Source: CAZOKZ01 sp964580585 (GTDB taxonomy: Bacteria > Sumerlaeota > Sumerlaeia > SLMS01 > JAHLLQ01). From it: a stretch of DNA of 64,000 nt. Numbering within the stretch: position 1 is the first letter of the stretch; each line of letters opens with the position of its first letter. Of this stretch, positions 54,369-63,600 are shown piece after piece. Location: the NCBI GenBank assembly GCA_964580585.1, contig CAZOKZ010000015.1, positions 4,466 through 68,465 of the forward strand. Direction: 5' to 3'. The notes under the pieces were generated by a model that made no database searches, was not told the DNA's origin, and saw only the letters and a program-made list of their open reading frames with translations. The position numbers and the translations under genes were made by a program.

Positions 54369-55194
54369 ACGTACGCTCCACCTTCCGGAAATGCCAATAC
54401 CCGGTGACCAGAAAAAACGTCACCAGGACCACCGAACAAATAATGCCCGGTATATGTACCTCGACTTCACGTCCCAAAATAGCCCAACGAAAACCATCGA
54501 TCACCGCCACCATCGGGTTGATCGAATAGAGCGTTTGCCATTTTTCGGCTAAATTACTATTGTATCCCACCGGCGACAAATAAAGACCAAATTGAAGCAT
54601 GAACGGCACCAGGAACTTGAAGTCCCGATACTTGACATTCAGAGAGCAGAGCCACAGCCCCACTCCCATCGCCGCCGCCGCCGCCCACAGCAAAAAGAGC
54701 GGGAGGAAAATAATCCGCCAACTGGGCACAAACTGATACCAAACACACAACAAGCCAAACAGCGAAAACGAAATCAGAAAATCAACGAGACTCACACCCA
54801 CCACGCTGAAAGGAACAAGCAAACGTGGAAAATACACCTTGGTAATCAACCGAGCGTTGCCGATCAAACTCATGCTGCTGTTGTTCAAAATCGACGCAAA
54901 AAACTGCCACGGCAACGTGCCCGCATACACGAACAACGGATACGGAACATCCACCCCGGCATCCAAACGCGCCAGTTTCTTGAAAATAAATGTCAGGATG
55001 ATCATGCTCATCAGCGGCTGAACCAAAGCCCAGGCAACCCCCATCGCGGTTTGCTTGTAACGCACCGTCACGTCACGCCACGTCAAAAAGCCAAGCAATT
55101 CACGATAACGCCAAATGTCCAGCCAGTACTGCCGAGCCGTATGCCCCGCCTCGATCACCAACTGCGGGGGCTGATAGGTATTATCGGTTGTCAT
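54352..55194 (-). CDS. wzm: Polysaccharide ABC exporter permease (Wzm-like)
   Basis: The 280-residue ABC-2 family membrane protein has about six helices. It carries WRYRELLGFLTWRDVTVRYKQTAMGVAWAL near the N-terminus (the interfacial helix region), PYPLFVYAGTLPWQFFA, and SPVGYNSNLAEKWQTLYSIN before the last helices. It forms the inner-membrane channel for the undecaprenyl-linked glycan with the Wzt-like ATPase. It is the first gene of the operon, so the promoter should lie upstream of 55194, where I saw no strong consensus. Confidence 0.92.
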   Translation of the reverse strand: MTTDNTYQPPQLVIEAGHTARQYWLDIWRYRELLGFLTWRDVTVRYKQTAMGVAWALVQPLMSMIILTFIFKKLARLDAGVDVPYPLFVYAGTLPWQFFASILNNSSMSLIGNARLITKVYFPRLLVPFSVVGVSLVDFLISFSLFGLLCVWYQFVPSWRIIFLPLFLLWAAAAAMGVGLWLCSLNVKYRDFKFLVPFMLQFGLYLSPVGYNSNLAEKWQTLYSINPMVAVIDGFRWAILGREVEVHIPGIICSVVLVTFFLVTGYWHFRKVERTFADYI

Positions 55195-55916
55195 TCTTTT
55201 CCATTTCTACAGTCTTCCACCTGCGACTCCCATCCTTTAGAAAAACTCCTACCGACTCGCATTGCCTGCCAACCACCAGACATACCTTCCCCCAGCACTT
55301 TGCAGGACGTCAAAAAAAAACGCCTCCCTACAAAGCGTGGGTTGTCCTGCGGTACGCTGATGCTGGCAAACAACGGCTGCAACAGAGCTTTCGCCCGGAG
55401 CCAGGAGCTTTTCCAGCGAAATACCGCTGAGACAAGGCTACAGATTACCCTCCGTGTCAACGGCGAATCCCGGCTATTCCCTCCCCGACAAGACAATCCC
55501 CGCATCATAATTTATTGAAAATACACAACTTGCAATCAGGCATCCAACAACGAAATCCACATGCGTAGAATACTGCCCCCGCCCCTTGGATCGATATCTG
55601 CACGATAGAAAGCGGCACCCATCTCCTGAACCAAAACGGTAACCATTGTCCTGGTAATACCACCATTCACCGACCATTACCCTACCGTTAACCCTACCCG
55701 CTCCTAACCTTCCCCTGCCGGACACGACGATTACCCTGCCTTATCCCATCCGAATCGCCGCGCGCTTCGCGTCCATCCTGTTCATCTTGTCCAAAATTCA
55801 TCATTCGTTCCCCGTATCCTGAACGAGGCGAACTCCTGCGCAACAATCTCACCGAATTAAATGCGAAAGCCCGATTGAAACCTTTCGCCATCAACTTTCT
55901 TTCAGGAGTTAAACTC
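55195..55916. other. Long intergenic region without a supported gene
   Basis: About 720 bases between the divergent wzm-like gene and the gene at 55917. The reading frames crossing it lack ribosome sites and have no protein character. Features seen are a pyrimidine-rich stretch with recurrent TACCCTACC-like words (about 55675-55735) and TCCATCCTGTTCATCTTGTCC at about 55773-55793, a type of word common as an intergenic repeat in related genomes. The promoter of the large operon must be here. Confidence 0.45.
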
Positions 55917-56618
55917 ATGGCAAGCGCGGAGCTTACCGGCATTTTGCGGGCAATCAGCGGCACGTTGGGCAACTTCACGTTTCGATCGACACGCGACGGA
56001 GTGATCATTTCCGAGCGGCCTGTCGCCCGGCAAACGCCGCCCACCGCCGAGCAAATTCGAGTTCGTGGTCTTTTCTCCACCGCCAGCAAACAATGGCAAA
56101 CGCTGACCGACACGCAACGCGAAGGGTGGGAGACCTACGCCGCGACGTATTTCCAGAACGATTCGACGGGGAGGGCGCTGAAAGGCCAGTCGGTCTATAT
56201 CAAGGCCGCGTGGTACGCGCAGGCGCTTGACGCGCCGTTGCCCGCGAGCCCGCCGACCGCCGCGCCGCCTCCGTCCCCCACAGCGATCCTGGGGCTGGGA
56301 GTACCGAACGAAGCCACGTTGAGTTTTCGTGTCACGCATCCGCTTTCAACGCTGACGGGATATCGGTTGTTGGTCGAGATCACGCCGCCGCTGACGAGTC
56401 CGGCGCGTCATCCGCAACCGAGCGATTTCCGCGCGGTGCGTGGTGTGGGATCGGGGTCGATGCTGTCGCTGCTACCCGCGAGCAATCCCTACAGCATTAC
56501 GGGTGCGCGTTTTTCGATCCCGAACGGTTCTCGGTACGGTTGCCGCGCGACCATCGTCAACCCGCAATCAATCCCCGGCGAATCGTTCGATATGGTGATC
56601 ACACAATCGGTGGCGTGA
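55917..56618 (+). CDS. Small phage-like protein of unknown function
   Basis: The 233-residue protein starts at ATG 55917 with AGGAG 9 bases upstream; the frame is open 14 codons further up without such a site. The first 115 residues follow a pattern I know from small proteins near phage structural genes: GTLGNFTFRSTRDGVIISER, TAEQIRVRGLFSTASKQWQT, and LTDTQREGWETYAATYF. A proline-rich linker (PASPPTAAPPPSP) leads to a strand-rich C-terminal domain (ATLSFRVTHPLSTLTGYRLL). No other phage gene is nearby. The function is unknown and the comparison is by memory. Confidence 0.65.
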   Translation: MASAELTGILRAISGTLGNFTFRSTRDGVIISERPVARQTPPTAEQIRVRGLFSTASKQWQTLTDTQREGWETYAATYFQNDSTGRALKGQSVYIKAAWYAQALDAPLPASPPTAAPPPSPTAILGLGVPNEATLSFRVTHPLSTLTGYRLLVEITPPLTSPARHPQPSDFRAVRGVGSGSMLSLLPASNPYSITGARFSIPNGSRYGCRATIVNPQSIPGESFDMVITQSVA

Positions 56619-56650
56619 GCGCGGAAAGGTAGTTGGCTGAAATAAAAAAA

Positions 56651-56685
56651 GGGGACGGAGAACCAAATTAGCGCTCTCCGTCCCC
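56651..56685. terminator. Bidirectional hairpin made of two head-to-head GGGACGGAG motifs
   Basis: GGGGACGGAGA at 56651-56661 pairs perfectly with TCTCCGTCCCC at 56675-56685. An A run lies before it and GATGTTTTT after it, so it can end transcription from both sides. It stands between the convergent genes at 55917-56618 and 56891-60493. Confidence 0.8.
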
Positions 56686-56765
56686 GATGTTTTTAAGTGC
56701 ATCGCCAAGGAAATCAGTGAGATGAACCCGCCCATCCCTTGACATTATCTTACCATGGATGTCGC

Positions 56766-56842
56766 ACTTCATCCTTCATCCTTTATCCTTTCGCTTTTCT
56801 TCTCCGTCCCTCTGCGTCCCTGCGCCTCTGCGTGAGATATAA
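56766..56842. repeat. CTCTGCGTCCCTGCG-type intergenic repeat
   Basis: TTCATCCTTCATCC is followed by a TCTCCGTCCCTCTGCGTCCC stretch and GCGCCTCTGCGTGAGA. This word type is widespread as an intergenic repeat in many bacterial genomes. One copy of the GGGACGGAG motif is embedded (56802-56810). No gene is present. Confidence 0.5.
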
Positions 56843-56890
56843 AACCCCGTGGTGCGCTTCGATTCGTGGCTGCGGCATCCAGCACGAGGC

Positions 56891-59800
56891 TCAACGTGCA
56901 CGTTTCGCGCATTCCTCACAGAGCCAGCGGTAAGAATCGTCAGGCATCTGTACCCGCCGAAGCGAACCCCATTGGCGGGCGCGGTAATTTGTCGGAGCCA
57001 GTTGCTCCAAAAGCCCCGCTAGCGCTGCCCGTGTCAGCCTCGATTCTTCATCACCTCCTGCAATGCCTTTACCCACTCTGGACTCAACTGCTTCTTCGCC
57101 CTTCGTCGCGGGCTTCCTGTCTTTATCCTTTAACTCCATGTGCTTTGCCAGTTCCTTCATCAAGTTCACGTCGTCCTTGATGACATTGAAGACATCGCTC
57201 CCCAAAACCAGCGGCATTCCAGCGAACGCAAGAGAGATTCCAGCGGTCAACAGCTTCGTACTGCGAGCTATCCAAGGGGCCGTTTTCTGCCACCACGCCC
57301 GATCCTTCGTGAATTCCACACATCCGTCATAGCAGGCGTGGATTTCGTCCGGGTATTCGCAATACGGCGTTAGCACATAAGTCTTCTTGAAATACCCTGC
57401 CGGGCTCCACTTGCTCCGGTCTTTCGTGTTGATCGAGATCAGACCCGGAGCGGCGGTGAAGTCCCGGTTGTCAAGCATCCGGCTGGTCAACTTAAGATAT
57501 TCGTGAAGCTTGAGTTGCGCCTCCTGCTTGAACTCAGCCGATAACTCAGACTGCGCCTGCAGCAGCCGATCCATCTTTTTGCCGTTTGCATCGACCCAGT
57601 CCAACAACGTCCTTACTCCACCAAGGAAAGGTGCTGCCCACTCAGGCTGTCTGTCGTGCTCTTCACGTAGGATGGTCCGCAACTCCATCTTGCATAGCAG
57701 GAATTCACTGAAACTGGGGAATCCCCCCACCAGCAAGCGTGGATCGATTTCATGCTCCTCAAACTCGCAATCAATCGTTGGCCTCTGCTTTGAGATTGCT
57801 GTGTAAATTCGCTTTTCGGTGTGCACCCCGCTGCATCTCTTCTCAGCCCCCGTTTCGGAATCCACCATGATGCAGCCGTATGACCGTTCAGCTTCCAGAC
57901 CACTGAAGAAAGAGAACACTGCTTTGACGTACGCGTGAATCTGCTCGCACATGTTCTGCGGATAGGCCGCCCGCACCTCGATGCGCAGCTTCCGTTCCTC
58001 CGGCACGAATTCGCATAGCGCTTCGCTGCACAACGGGCCTTCTCCGCAATGCAGGAAAACGCCGTTGTGCCAATACACGCCTTTTGGCTTCTCTGCCGTT
58101 TTCCGGATCATGTGGTGCGTCTTAACGATGAACCGGCTCATGATGCCCATCGGCGGGCGAATGTTCAGTTTATATTCCACGCGCCGCACCTTCATGCCAG
58201 CGTTATCCGACCACGGAATTGCTGGACGCAGGTAGCCAAAGCGTAGCGGCACAAGGCAACTTCGGACGTCGTCTTCCAAGTCGTAGCAGAGCTCAAACTC
58301 CTTCATGCAGTCGTGGAAGGTGGCGAACATGCCTGGATAATCCTTCTTCCACATAGTTTCCATCCGCTGTAACGCGATCTCGCCTTGGTCAGTTGAGAGT
58401 TTCTTGTCCTCCATCACCTTGCTGATGGCTTTCGTGAGCCACTGTGGGCGGAGCACGACGAAGTCGCGCAGGTCGGGGCAGTCCGGGAATTGCGTGATCA
58501 CTCCCAGGCGCGCCATCGCAGCGGCCGCATCCTCATAGCCGTCCTCACTCACGCCCGCCCTCTTGAATGCCGCATTGAGCTTGTCTCGGGTGATGCATGC
58601 CGTACCGCTTTTTTTGGCTCTTGCCTTAAGCCTCGATTCAGCCTTCTCGTAGCTCAGTGGCCAGGACGAGCCCATGTACTCCAAATCCGCCGCCCAACGC
58701 TGGAGGAAGTTCCTGAGCTTCGTAATGTTCGATCCATCTTTGCAGCCCACAGGAAAGAACCACTCCTTGGCGAGCAGGTCGCTGTATTGCGCCTGGATGC
58801 GATCCAATGGAACCAGCGGCATTCGCCCCTCGCATTGGGATATCACGATGGCCACCTTGGCCTTTGGCGCGCGGGCACGGATGGTGTCCAACCAGTATTC
58901 CGCGCGATCCAGCAGGAACTGGTCGCGGCACTTGAAAACAAGCAGATACAGCGACTGCGACGTGAGGAAGAACTGGTGCGTCTGGTGGCTAATCTCCTGC
59001 CCCTCGAAATCCCAGATGTTCAGCGTGATTTCTTTCTCGGGGTCGGCGCGATGATCCGGGTGAGTGAACTTCCATTGTGCCACATCCACGCCGTGCGTCG
59101 TTTTTTGCACGCGAAAAGGCAAGCCGCGCAACGCCCGCGAGACGCACGTCTTGCCCTCGTTTCCATCGCCCAGGATTAACAGCTTGGCTTCGTAGCGCTC
59201 CCTCGCGCCCTTGGCCATCTCGTACAGGTAGCGTTTGACGGCGTCGAGGCCCTGCTTGTAGGCGGCTGCGAGTTCGGGGTTGAGCGGGTTATTCCGTAGC
59301 GTCAGCGATGATAGTCTCGTGAGTTCGCCAAACCACTCTGGCAAATCATGAATCTCACACCCATCCAGATAGAGTTCCTCCAGCATTGTTAAGTGTCGAA
59401 CTTCATCCGGTACTCCAGCAATTTGATTGCCTTCATCCTGTAGTGACACGACCAAGAGTCTCAACTTGCGCAGGTTCTCGATTGACTTGGGAAACTCACG
59501 AATCTGATTCCCTTCGATTGGTAGGTCTTTCAACTCAAGCAGGTCGCCAATCGTATGCGGCAGAAATCGTAGCCGGTTTCTACATAGATAGAGCGTCTGC
59601 AACTGCGTTAGCTGGCCCAGCGACTCGGGCAGCGCCGTCAGTTGGTTGTCCATGAGATACAACTCACACAGTTGCGTGAGCTGGCCCATCGACTCGGGCA
59701 GCGCCGTCAGTCGGTTGCCTGAGAGGCCCAACTTCTGCAACTGCGTGAGTTGGCCCAGCGACTCCGACAGCGCCGTCAGTTGATTGCCGGAGATATCCAG

Positions 59801-60493
59801 CGTCCGCAACTGTGTGAGCTGGCCCAGCGACTCCGGCAGTGCCGTCAGATTGTTGTTGGAAAGTTTCAGCGATTGCAACTTCGTGAGACGACCCAGCCAC
59901 TCCGGCAGCGTCGTTAGTTGGTTGCGGGATAGGTCCAAAGATTGCAACTTCGTGAGCTGACCCAGCCACTCCGGCAGCGCCGTCAGACGGCTGTCTGAGA
60001 GGCTCAACATCTGCAACTGCGTGAGCTGGCCCAGCGACTCCGGCAGTGCCGTCAGATTGTTGTTGGAAAGTTTCAGCGATTGCAACTTCGTGAGACGACC
60101 CAGCCACTCCGGCAGCGTCGTTAGTTGGTTGCGGGATAGGTCCAAAGATTGCAACTTCGTGAGCTGACCCAGCCACTCCGGCAGCGCCGTCAGACGGCTG
60201 TCTGAGAGGCTCAACATCTGCAACTGCGTGAGCTGGCCCAGCGACTCCGGCAGCGCTGTCAGTTGGTTGTCGGAGAGGTCCAGCGACTGCAACTGCGAGA
60301 GCCGGCCCAGCCACTCCGGCAGCGTCGTCAGTTGGTTGCGGGTGAGGTTCAGCGACTGCAACTGCGCGAGTCGGCCCAGCGACTCCGGTAGCGCCATCAG
60401 TCCGTAGGCGGTGAGATCGAGTTCGATCTCCCTATTTCGCAGGGCTTCCGCGATTTCCTTCTCTGCTGCTTGAAGTGCTTTGTTCTTTGCCAT
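56891..60493 (-). CDS. LRR-Roc-COR (ROCO) protein with a non-TIR C-terminal tail
   Basis: The 1200-residue protein starts MAKNKALQAAEKEIAEALRN. Residues about 25-410 are leucine-rich repeats of 23 residues (LPESLGQLTQLQxLxLSxNxLTA). The Roc GTPase follows: P-loop LGDGNEGKT at 442-449 and switch IWDFEGQE, but where N/TKxD is expected it reads VISQCEG, so the guanine-specificity motif is degenerate. A COR domain runs to about residue 830. The C-terminal part includes TAGISLAFAGMPLVLG, a possible membrane segment, and ends GSLRRVQMPDDSYRWLCEEC. ROCO proteins are GTP-driven switches. An upstream paralogue with a TIR end suggests a defence-like role, which is inference. Confidence 0.9.
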   Translation of the reverse strand: MAKNKALQAAEKEIAEALRNREIELDLTAYGLMALPESLGRLAQLQSLNLTRNQLTTLPEWLGRLSQLQSLDLSDNQLTALPESLGQLTQLQMLSLSDSRLTALPEWLGQLTKLQSLDLSRNQLTTLPEWLGRLTKLQSLKLSNNNLTALPESLGQLTQLQMLSLSDSRLTALPEWLGQLTKLQSLDLSRNQLTTLPEWLGRLTKLQSLKLSNNNLTALPESLGQLTQLRTLDISGNQLTALSESLGQLTQLQKLGLSGNRLTALPESMGQLTQLCELYLMDNQLTALPESLGQLTQLQTLYLCRNRLRFLPHTIGDLLELKDLPIEGNQIREFPKSIENLRKLRLLVVSLQDEGNQIAGVPDEVRHLTMLEELYLDGCEIHDLPEWFGELTRLSSLTLRNNPLNPELAAAYKQGLDAVKRYLYEMAKGARERYEAKLLILGDGNEGKTCVSRALRGLPFRVQKTTHGVDVAQWKFTHPDHRADPEKEITLNIWDFEGQEISHQTHQFFLTSQSLYLLVFKCRDQFLLDRAEYWLDTIRARAPKAKVAIVISQCEGRMPLVPLDRIQAQYSDLLAKEWFFPVGCKDGSNITKLRNFLQRWAADLEYMGSSWPLSYEKAESRLKARAKKSGTACITRDKLNAAFKRAGVSEDGYEDAAAAMARLGVITQFPDCPDLRDFVVLRPQWLTKAISKVMEDKKLSTDQGEIALQRMETMWKKDYPGMFATFHDCMKEFELCYDLEDDVRSCLVPLRFGYLRPAIPWSDNAGMKVRRVEYKLNIRPPMGIMSRFIVKTHHMIRKTAEKPKGVYWHNGVFLHCGEGPLCSEALCEFVPEERKLRIEVRAAYPQNMCEQIHAYVKAVFSFFSGLEAERSYGCIMVDSETGAEKRCSGVHTEKRIYTAISKQRPTIDCEFEEHEIDPRLLVGGFPSFSEFLLCKMELRTILREEHDRQPEWAAPFLGGVRTLLDWVDANGKKMDRLLQAQSELSAEFKQEAQLKLHEYLKLTSRMLDNRDFTAAPGLISINTKDRSKWSPAGYFKKTYVLTPYCEYPDEIHACYDGCVEFTKDRAWWQKTAPWIARSTKLLTAGISLAFAGMPLVLGSDVFNVIKDDVNLMKELAKHMELKDKDRKPATKGEEAVESRVGKGIAGGDEESRLTRAALAGLLEQLAPTNYRARQWGSLRRVQMPDDSYRWLCEECAKRAR
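59814..60253 (-). repeat. 207-bp tandem duplication inside the LRR coding region
   Basis: The segment 59814-60046 is identical to 60021-60253 at an offset of 207 bases (69 codons, exactly three LRR units). The duplication is in frame and perfect over 233 bases, so it is very recent or kept identical by recombination. Confidence 0.92.
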
Positions 60494-60521
60494 GAGCCGT
60501 GTCTTTTGGTGATATCACTGT

Positions 60522-60591
60522 CCCTCTTCTTTTCTTTCCGTGTTCCCTCTGTGTCTCCGTGCCTCTGTGGTTGTTTTTTCTTCTCCGTCCC
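60522..60591. repeat. CTCTGTGTCTCCGTGCCTCTGTGG-type intergenic repeat
   Basis: The gap between the two ROCO genes holds a CCGTGTTCCCTCTGTGTCTC word followed by GCCTCTGTGG, a well-known kind of dispersed intergenic repeat, and one copy of CTCCGTCCC at 60583. No gene fits in the 146-bp gap. Confidence 0.55.
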
Positions 60592-60639
60592 TCAACGCGG
60601 ACCTCAAAACTCCACCTCATACTGCGGATGTGGGCGGCG

Positions 60640-63600
60640 TTACGGGTGTTCAGGCGCGGTAGCCAACGATTTAAGAAGCTTCTGCAAACCGGCATTGCGG
60701 TTGGTTTCTGGAAACAGATCAACGTACTGAATCCGCTCCAGCGTCCGCGTGTCATCAATCTCGATGGGTGGAACGTCGCATTTTGCCAGCCGCACGGGGA
60801 AGATGTAGGAGTGTCCGGGACCAAATTGTCGGAACGTGGCGATTGCGTCTCGTACTTCGGGATAAACGCCACTGCGATAACGCTCGGTAAATTCCGGTGA
60901 CAGGCAGAGCACGATGGCATAGGCGTTCCTCATTGCCTCGCGGATTGCTTCCTTCCAGTCGCGTCCGCCGAGGATGTCCTCATCCCACCAGACCGACTCG
61001 CCGGCGTTCTCCAGGTCTTCCACCAACCGAGCCACATCGTCCATGTTGTCGTGGCAATAGGACACAAACACGTGTTTCTGACCCATTTCTCTTCGCTCCT
61101 TTTGCATTCGAATGCTGCGTTCCCGTTGGTATCGGGTGGAATCAACGCCGTTTAATAATTCCATGACAAAATAACGTTTGTCTGCCCCTACTGGAACACA
61201 GGTCTTTTCGCCAAGCTCCTCCAGTGTCAGCAGGTGATCGTACGGAACCGCCACCGACGGGTTGTCGGGCAAGGGCACCTCTTCCGCAGGACCGAGCGCT
61301 GGGATCGTCGAATGCACATGCCGGAAGGCGTTACGAACGATGGCGAGATGTTCCTTACGCTGCTTGACCGCCCCCTGCACGGCGATAAACACTCTATTTT
61401 TCTCCACGTCGCCACGAACCAGAATGGTGGCGCCGTCGATCGAAAGAACAGTGCCGCTACGCCAACTGCGCTTGCGGTCCACATGCTGGTGCATCCGCAC
61501 AATGAAACGGCAGAGCACGCCCGCTGGTAAAACTGGATAGGAATATTGGAAGTTCAAGGACTTTTCCGGCTTCCACTGCAGCTTATTCGGCTCCTTGGGG
61601 TCGAGTAGTTCCGGGATCAGCCAGCGTGTCTTATGGCCATCTCCGACTTGGTAGGCCAGCTCGAACTGCATCATCTTGCGCACGATGAAGTCGTGCCGGT
61701 TCGTTGGATAACCGTCGAGCGTGTTCAGCACGGCTTCCAGTTTTTTACGAGTCAGCAGACCATCCCGCTGTTCCTTCAGTTCCTTGTCATTGACAATGGC
61801 GTAAACGCCGCCGGTCACCCACTCCGGGTTGAGAACGAAGGGGTCGTTTTGGCAGTATGGGTCGTCTGGGTCCTGGAAGTTTAATACCACACCCAAATCA
61901 TGCAGGAAGCGAATCAGGCGGTCCTGGCTTTCCTGTTTATCGACCTTGTGGCGACGGCAGATCGCGCGGTAGTCATCGATCGGGATGTAATTCTGTTCCT
62001 CCGCTGTTCGTTCCAATTCCTCTTTCACCGCGAAATAGCTCTGCGGCAGTTCGTCGAAGACATGCGGCAAGCGACGGACCTGATTGCCGATCTCGCGACG
62101 AAGCTCAGCGATTCCCTGGCCGTCAGCACAACTGGTCTGGACGAAGCCCCGAATGTTCGGGTAGTCGCGCATCAGGCTCGTCTCGTTCAGTTCATGGGAA
62201 TGTTGATCGCACTTGTTGACCACCACCAACACGGGCGAATCACCCCCGTAACTCTGAATGATCTTGAGCCAATAGTGGATGTTGCTTTCCTTCTCGCCGG
62301 CGCGCGCGTCGATCACCAGCAGGTACAGGCTGCGCCGCGTGAGGAAGAACTGATGCGTGGCGTGCATGATCTCTTGCCCGCCGAAGTCCCAGACGTGGAC
62401 GTTGATCCGTTCGAACTTGCCGTCCGTCCCTTTTCTGCCCTGTGCCTCCCAATCGTCGATGTTGATGCCTTCGGTCGGCAGTTCCTTCGAATCGCATGGC
62501 TTGTTATTGATCAGGTAGTGAACCAGCGAGGTCTTGCCTACGCCCCCCTGGCCAACCAGCAACATCTTGGCTTCATTGAGCCGCCGCGTGGGCTCTGCCC
62601 GCGACTGGAAATACCAGTCCAGGATCGCCCGCGGGTCGGCGGCGTCTTGATTGGATTCAAAAGATTTCCACCATGGACCCAGCACCTCTGGTGGAATGCT
62701 CAATGCTTCGTTGCCATGTAGATAGAGCTCTTTGAGTGACGTCAGGTAGTTTATTGACACAGGCAACTCGACCAAAGACCGCCCGCCCTTCATGCGACCC
62801 TTCCACATTACATGGTTGCTAGCCCATTGAATAAGCACTACTCCATCCCTTGAAAGATCGAGTCCCTTGAGCTTCTTCAAATTACCAATCCTGGTAGGAA
62901 GATGAGTCAATGGTGTGTGCCCAAGGGCTAGGTACTCCAATTCAGTTAACTCGCCAATTGCCTCTGGTAGATTTGTCAGGTTTGTATCAGCAAGCGTAAG
63001 TGACTTTAGATTTCGCAGAGCTCCAACCGTATTTGGCAACGATACAATCGGATTGATAGATAGACTCAGTTCCTTCAATTGTGTGAGTTGGTCCAACGAC
63101 TCCGGCAACGCGGTTAGTTTATTTTGGCTGAGGTCCAGTCTTTGCAATTGTGTGAGTTGGCTCAGCCACTCCGGCAGCGCCGTCAGCTGATTACCTGTTA
63201 GGTCCAGTCTTTGCAATTGTGTGAGTTGGCTCAGCCACTCCGGCAGCGCCGTCAGTTGGTTGTGGGAGAGGTCCAGCGACTGCAATTGTGTGAGTTGGCT
63301 CAGCCACTCCGGCATTGCCGTCATTTGGATATAGGCGAGGCCCAGCGACTGCAATTGTGTGAGTTGGCTCAGCCACTCCGGCAGTGCCGTCAGTTGGTTA
63401 CGGGAGAGGTCCAGCGACTGCAATTGTGTGAGTTGGCCCAGCGACTCCGGCAGTGCCGTCAGCTGGTTACGGGAGAGGTCCAGCGACTGCAATTGTGTGA
63501 GTTGGTCCAACGAATCCGGCAGCGCCGTCAGATGGTTTTCGGAGAGGTCCAGCGACTGCAACTGCTTGAGTTGGCACAGCGACTCCGACAGCGCAGTCAG

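Larger units (their letters stand above)
3716..60591. repeat. Dispersed 9-mer GGGACGGAG / CTCCGTCCC family (19 copies)
   Basis: GGGACGGAG on the + strand starts at 3716, 4978, 7763, 21838, 32580 and 56652. Its reverse complement CTCCGTCCC starts at 9284, 10807, 12613, 19464, 21556, 23131, 26392, 32560, 35362, 56269, 56676, 56802 and 60583. Twelve copies extend to GGGGACGGAG and twelve are followed by A. Copies occur inside genes and between them. The list was made by eye, so a few may be missed. No copy was found between 35.4 and 56.2 kb. Confidence 0.8.

Noticed and set aside
54592..55518. 308-codon plus-strand frame opposite the wzm-like gene
   Set aside because: It is antisense to a clear ABC permease and is rich in unlikely residue runs; no ribosome site.
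59664..60314. Plausible 216-codon minus-strand frame with periodic AGVAGPAHAVA units
   Set aside because: It is another frame of the LRR-coding region; the periodicity comes from the leucine-rich repeats.
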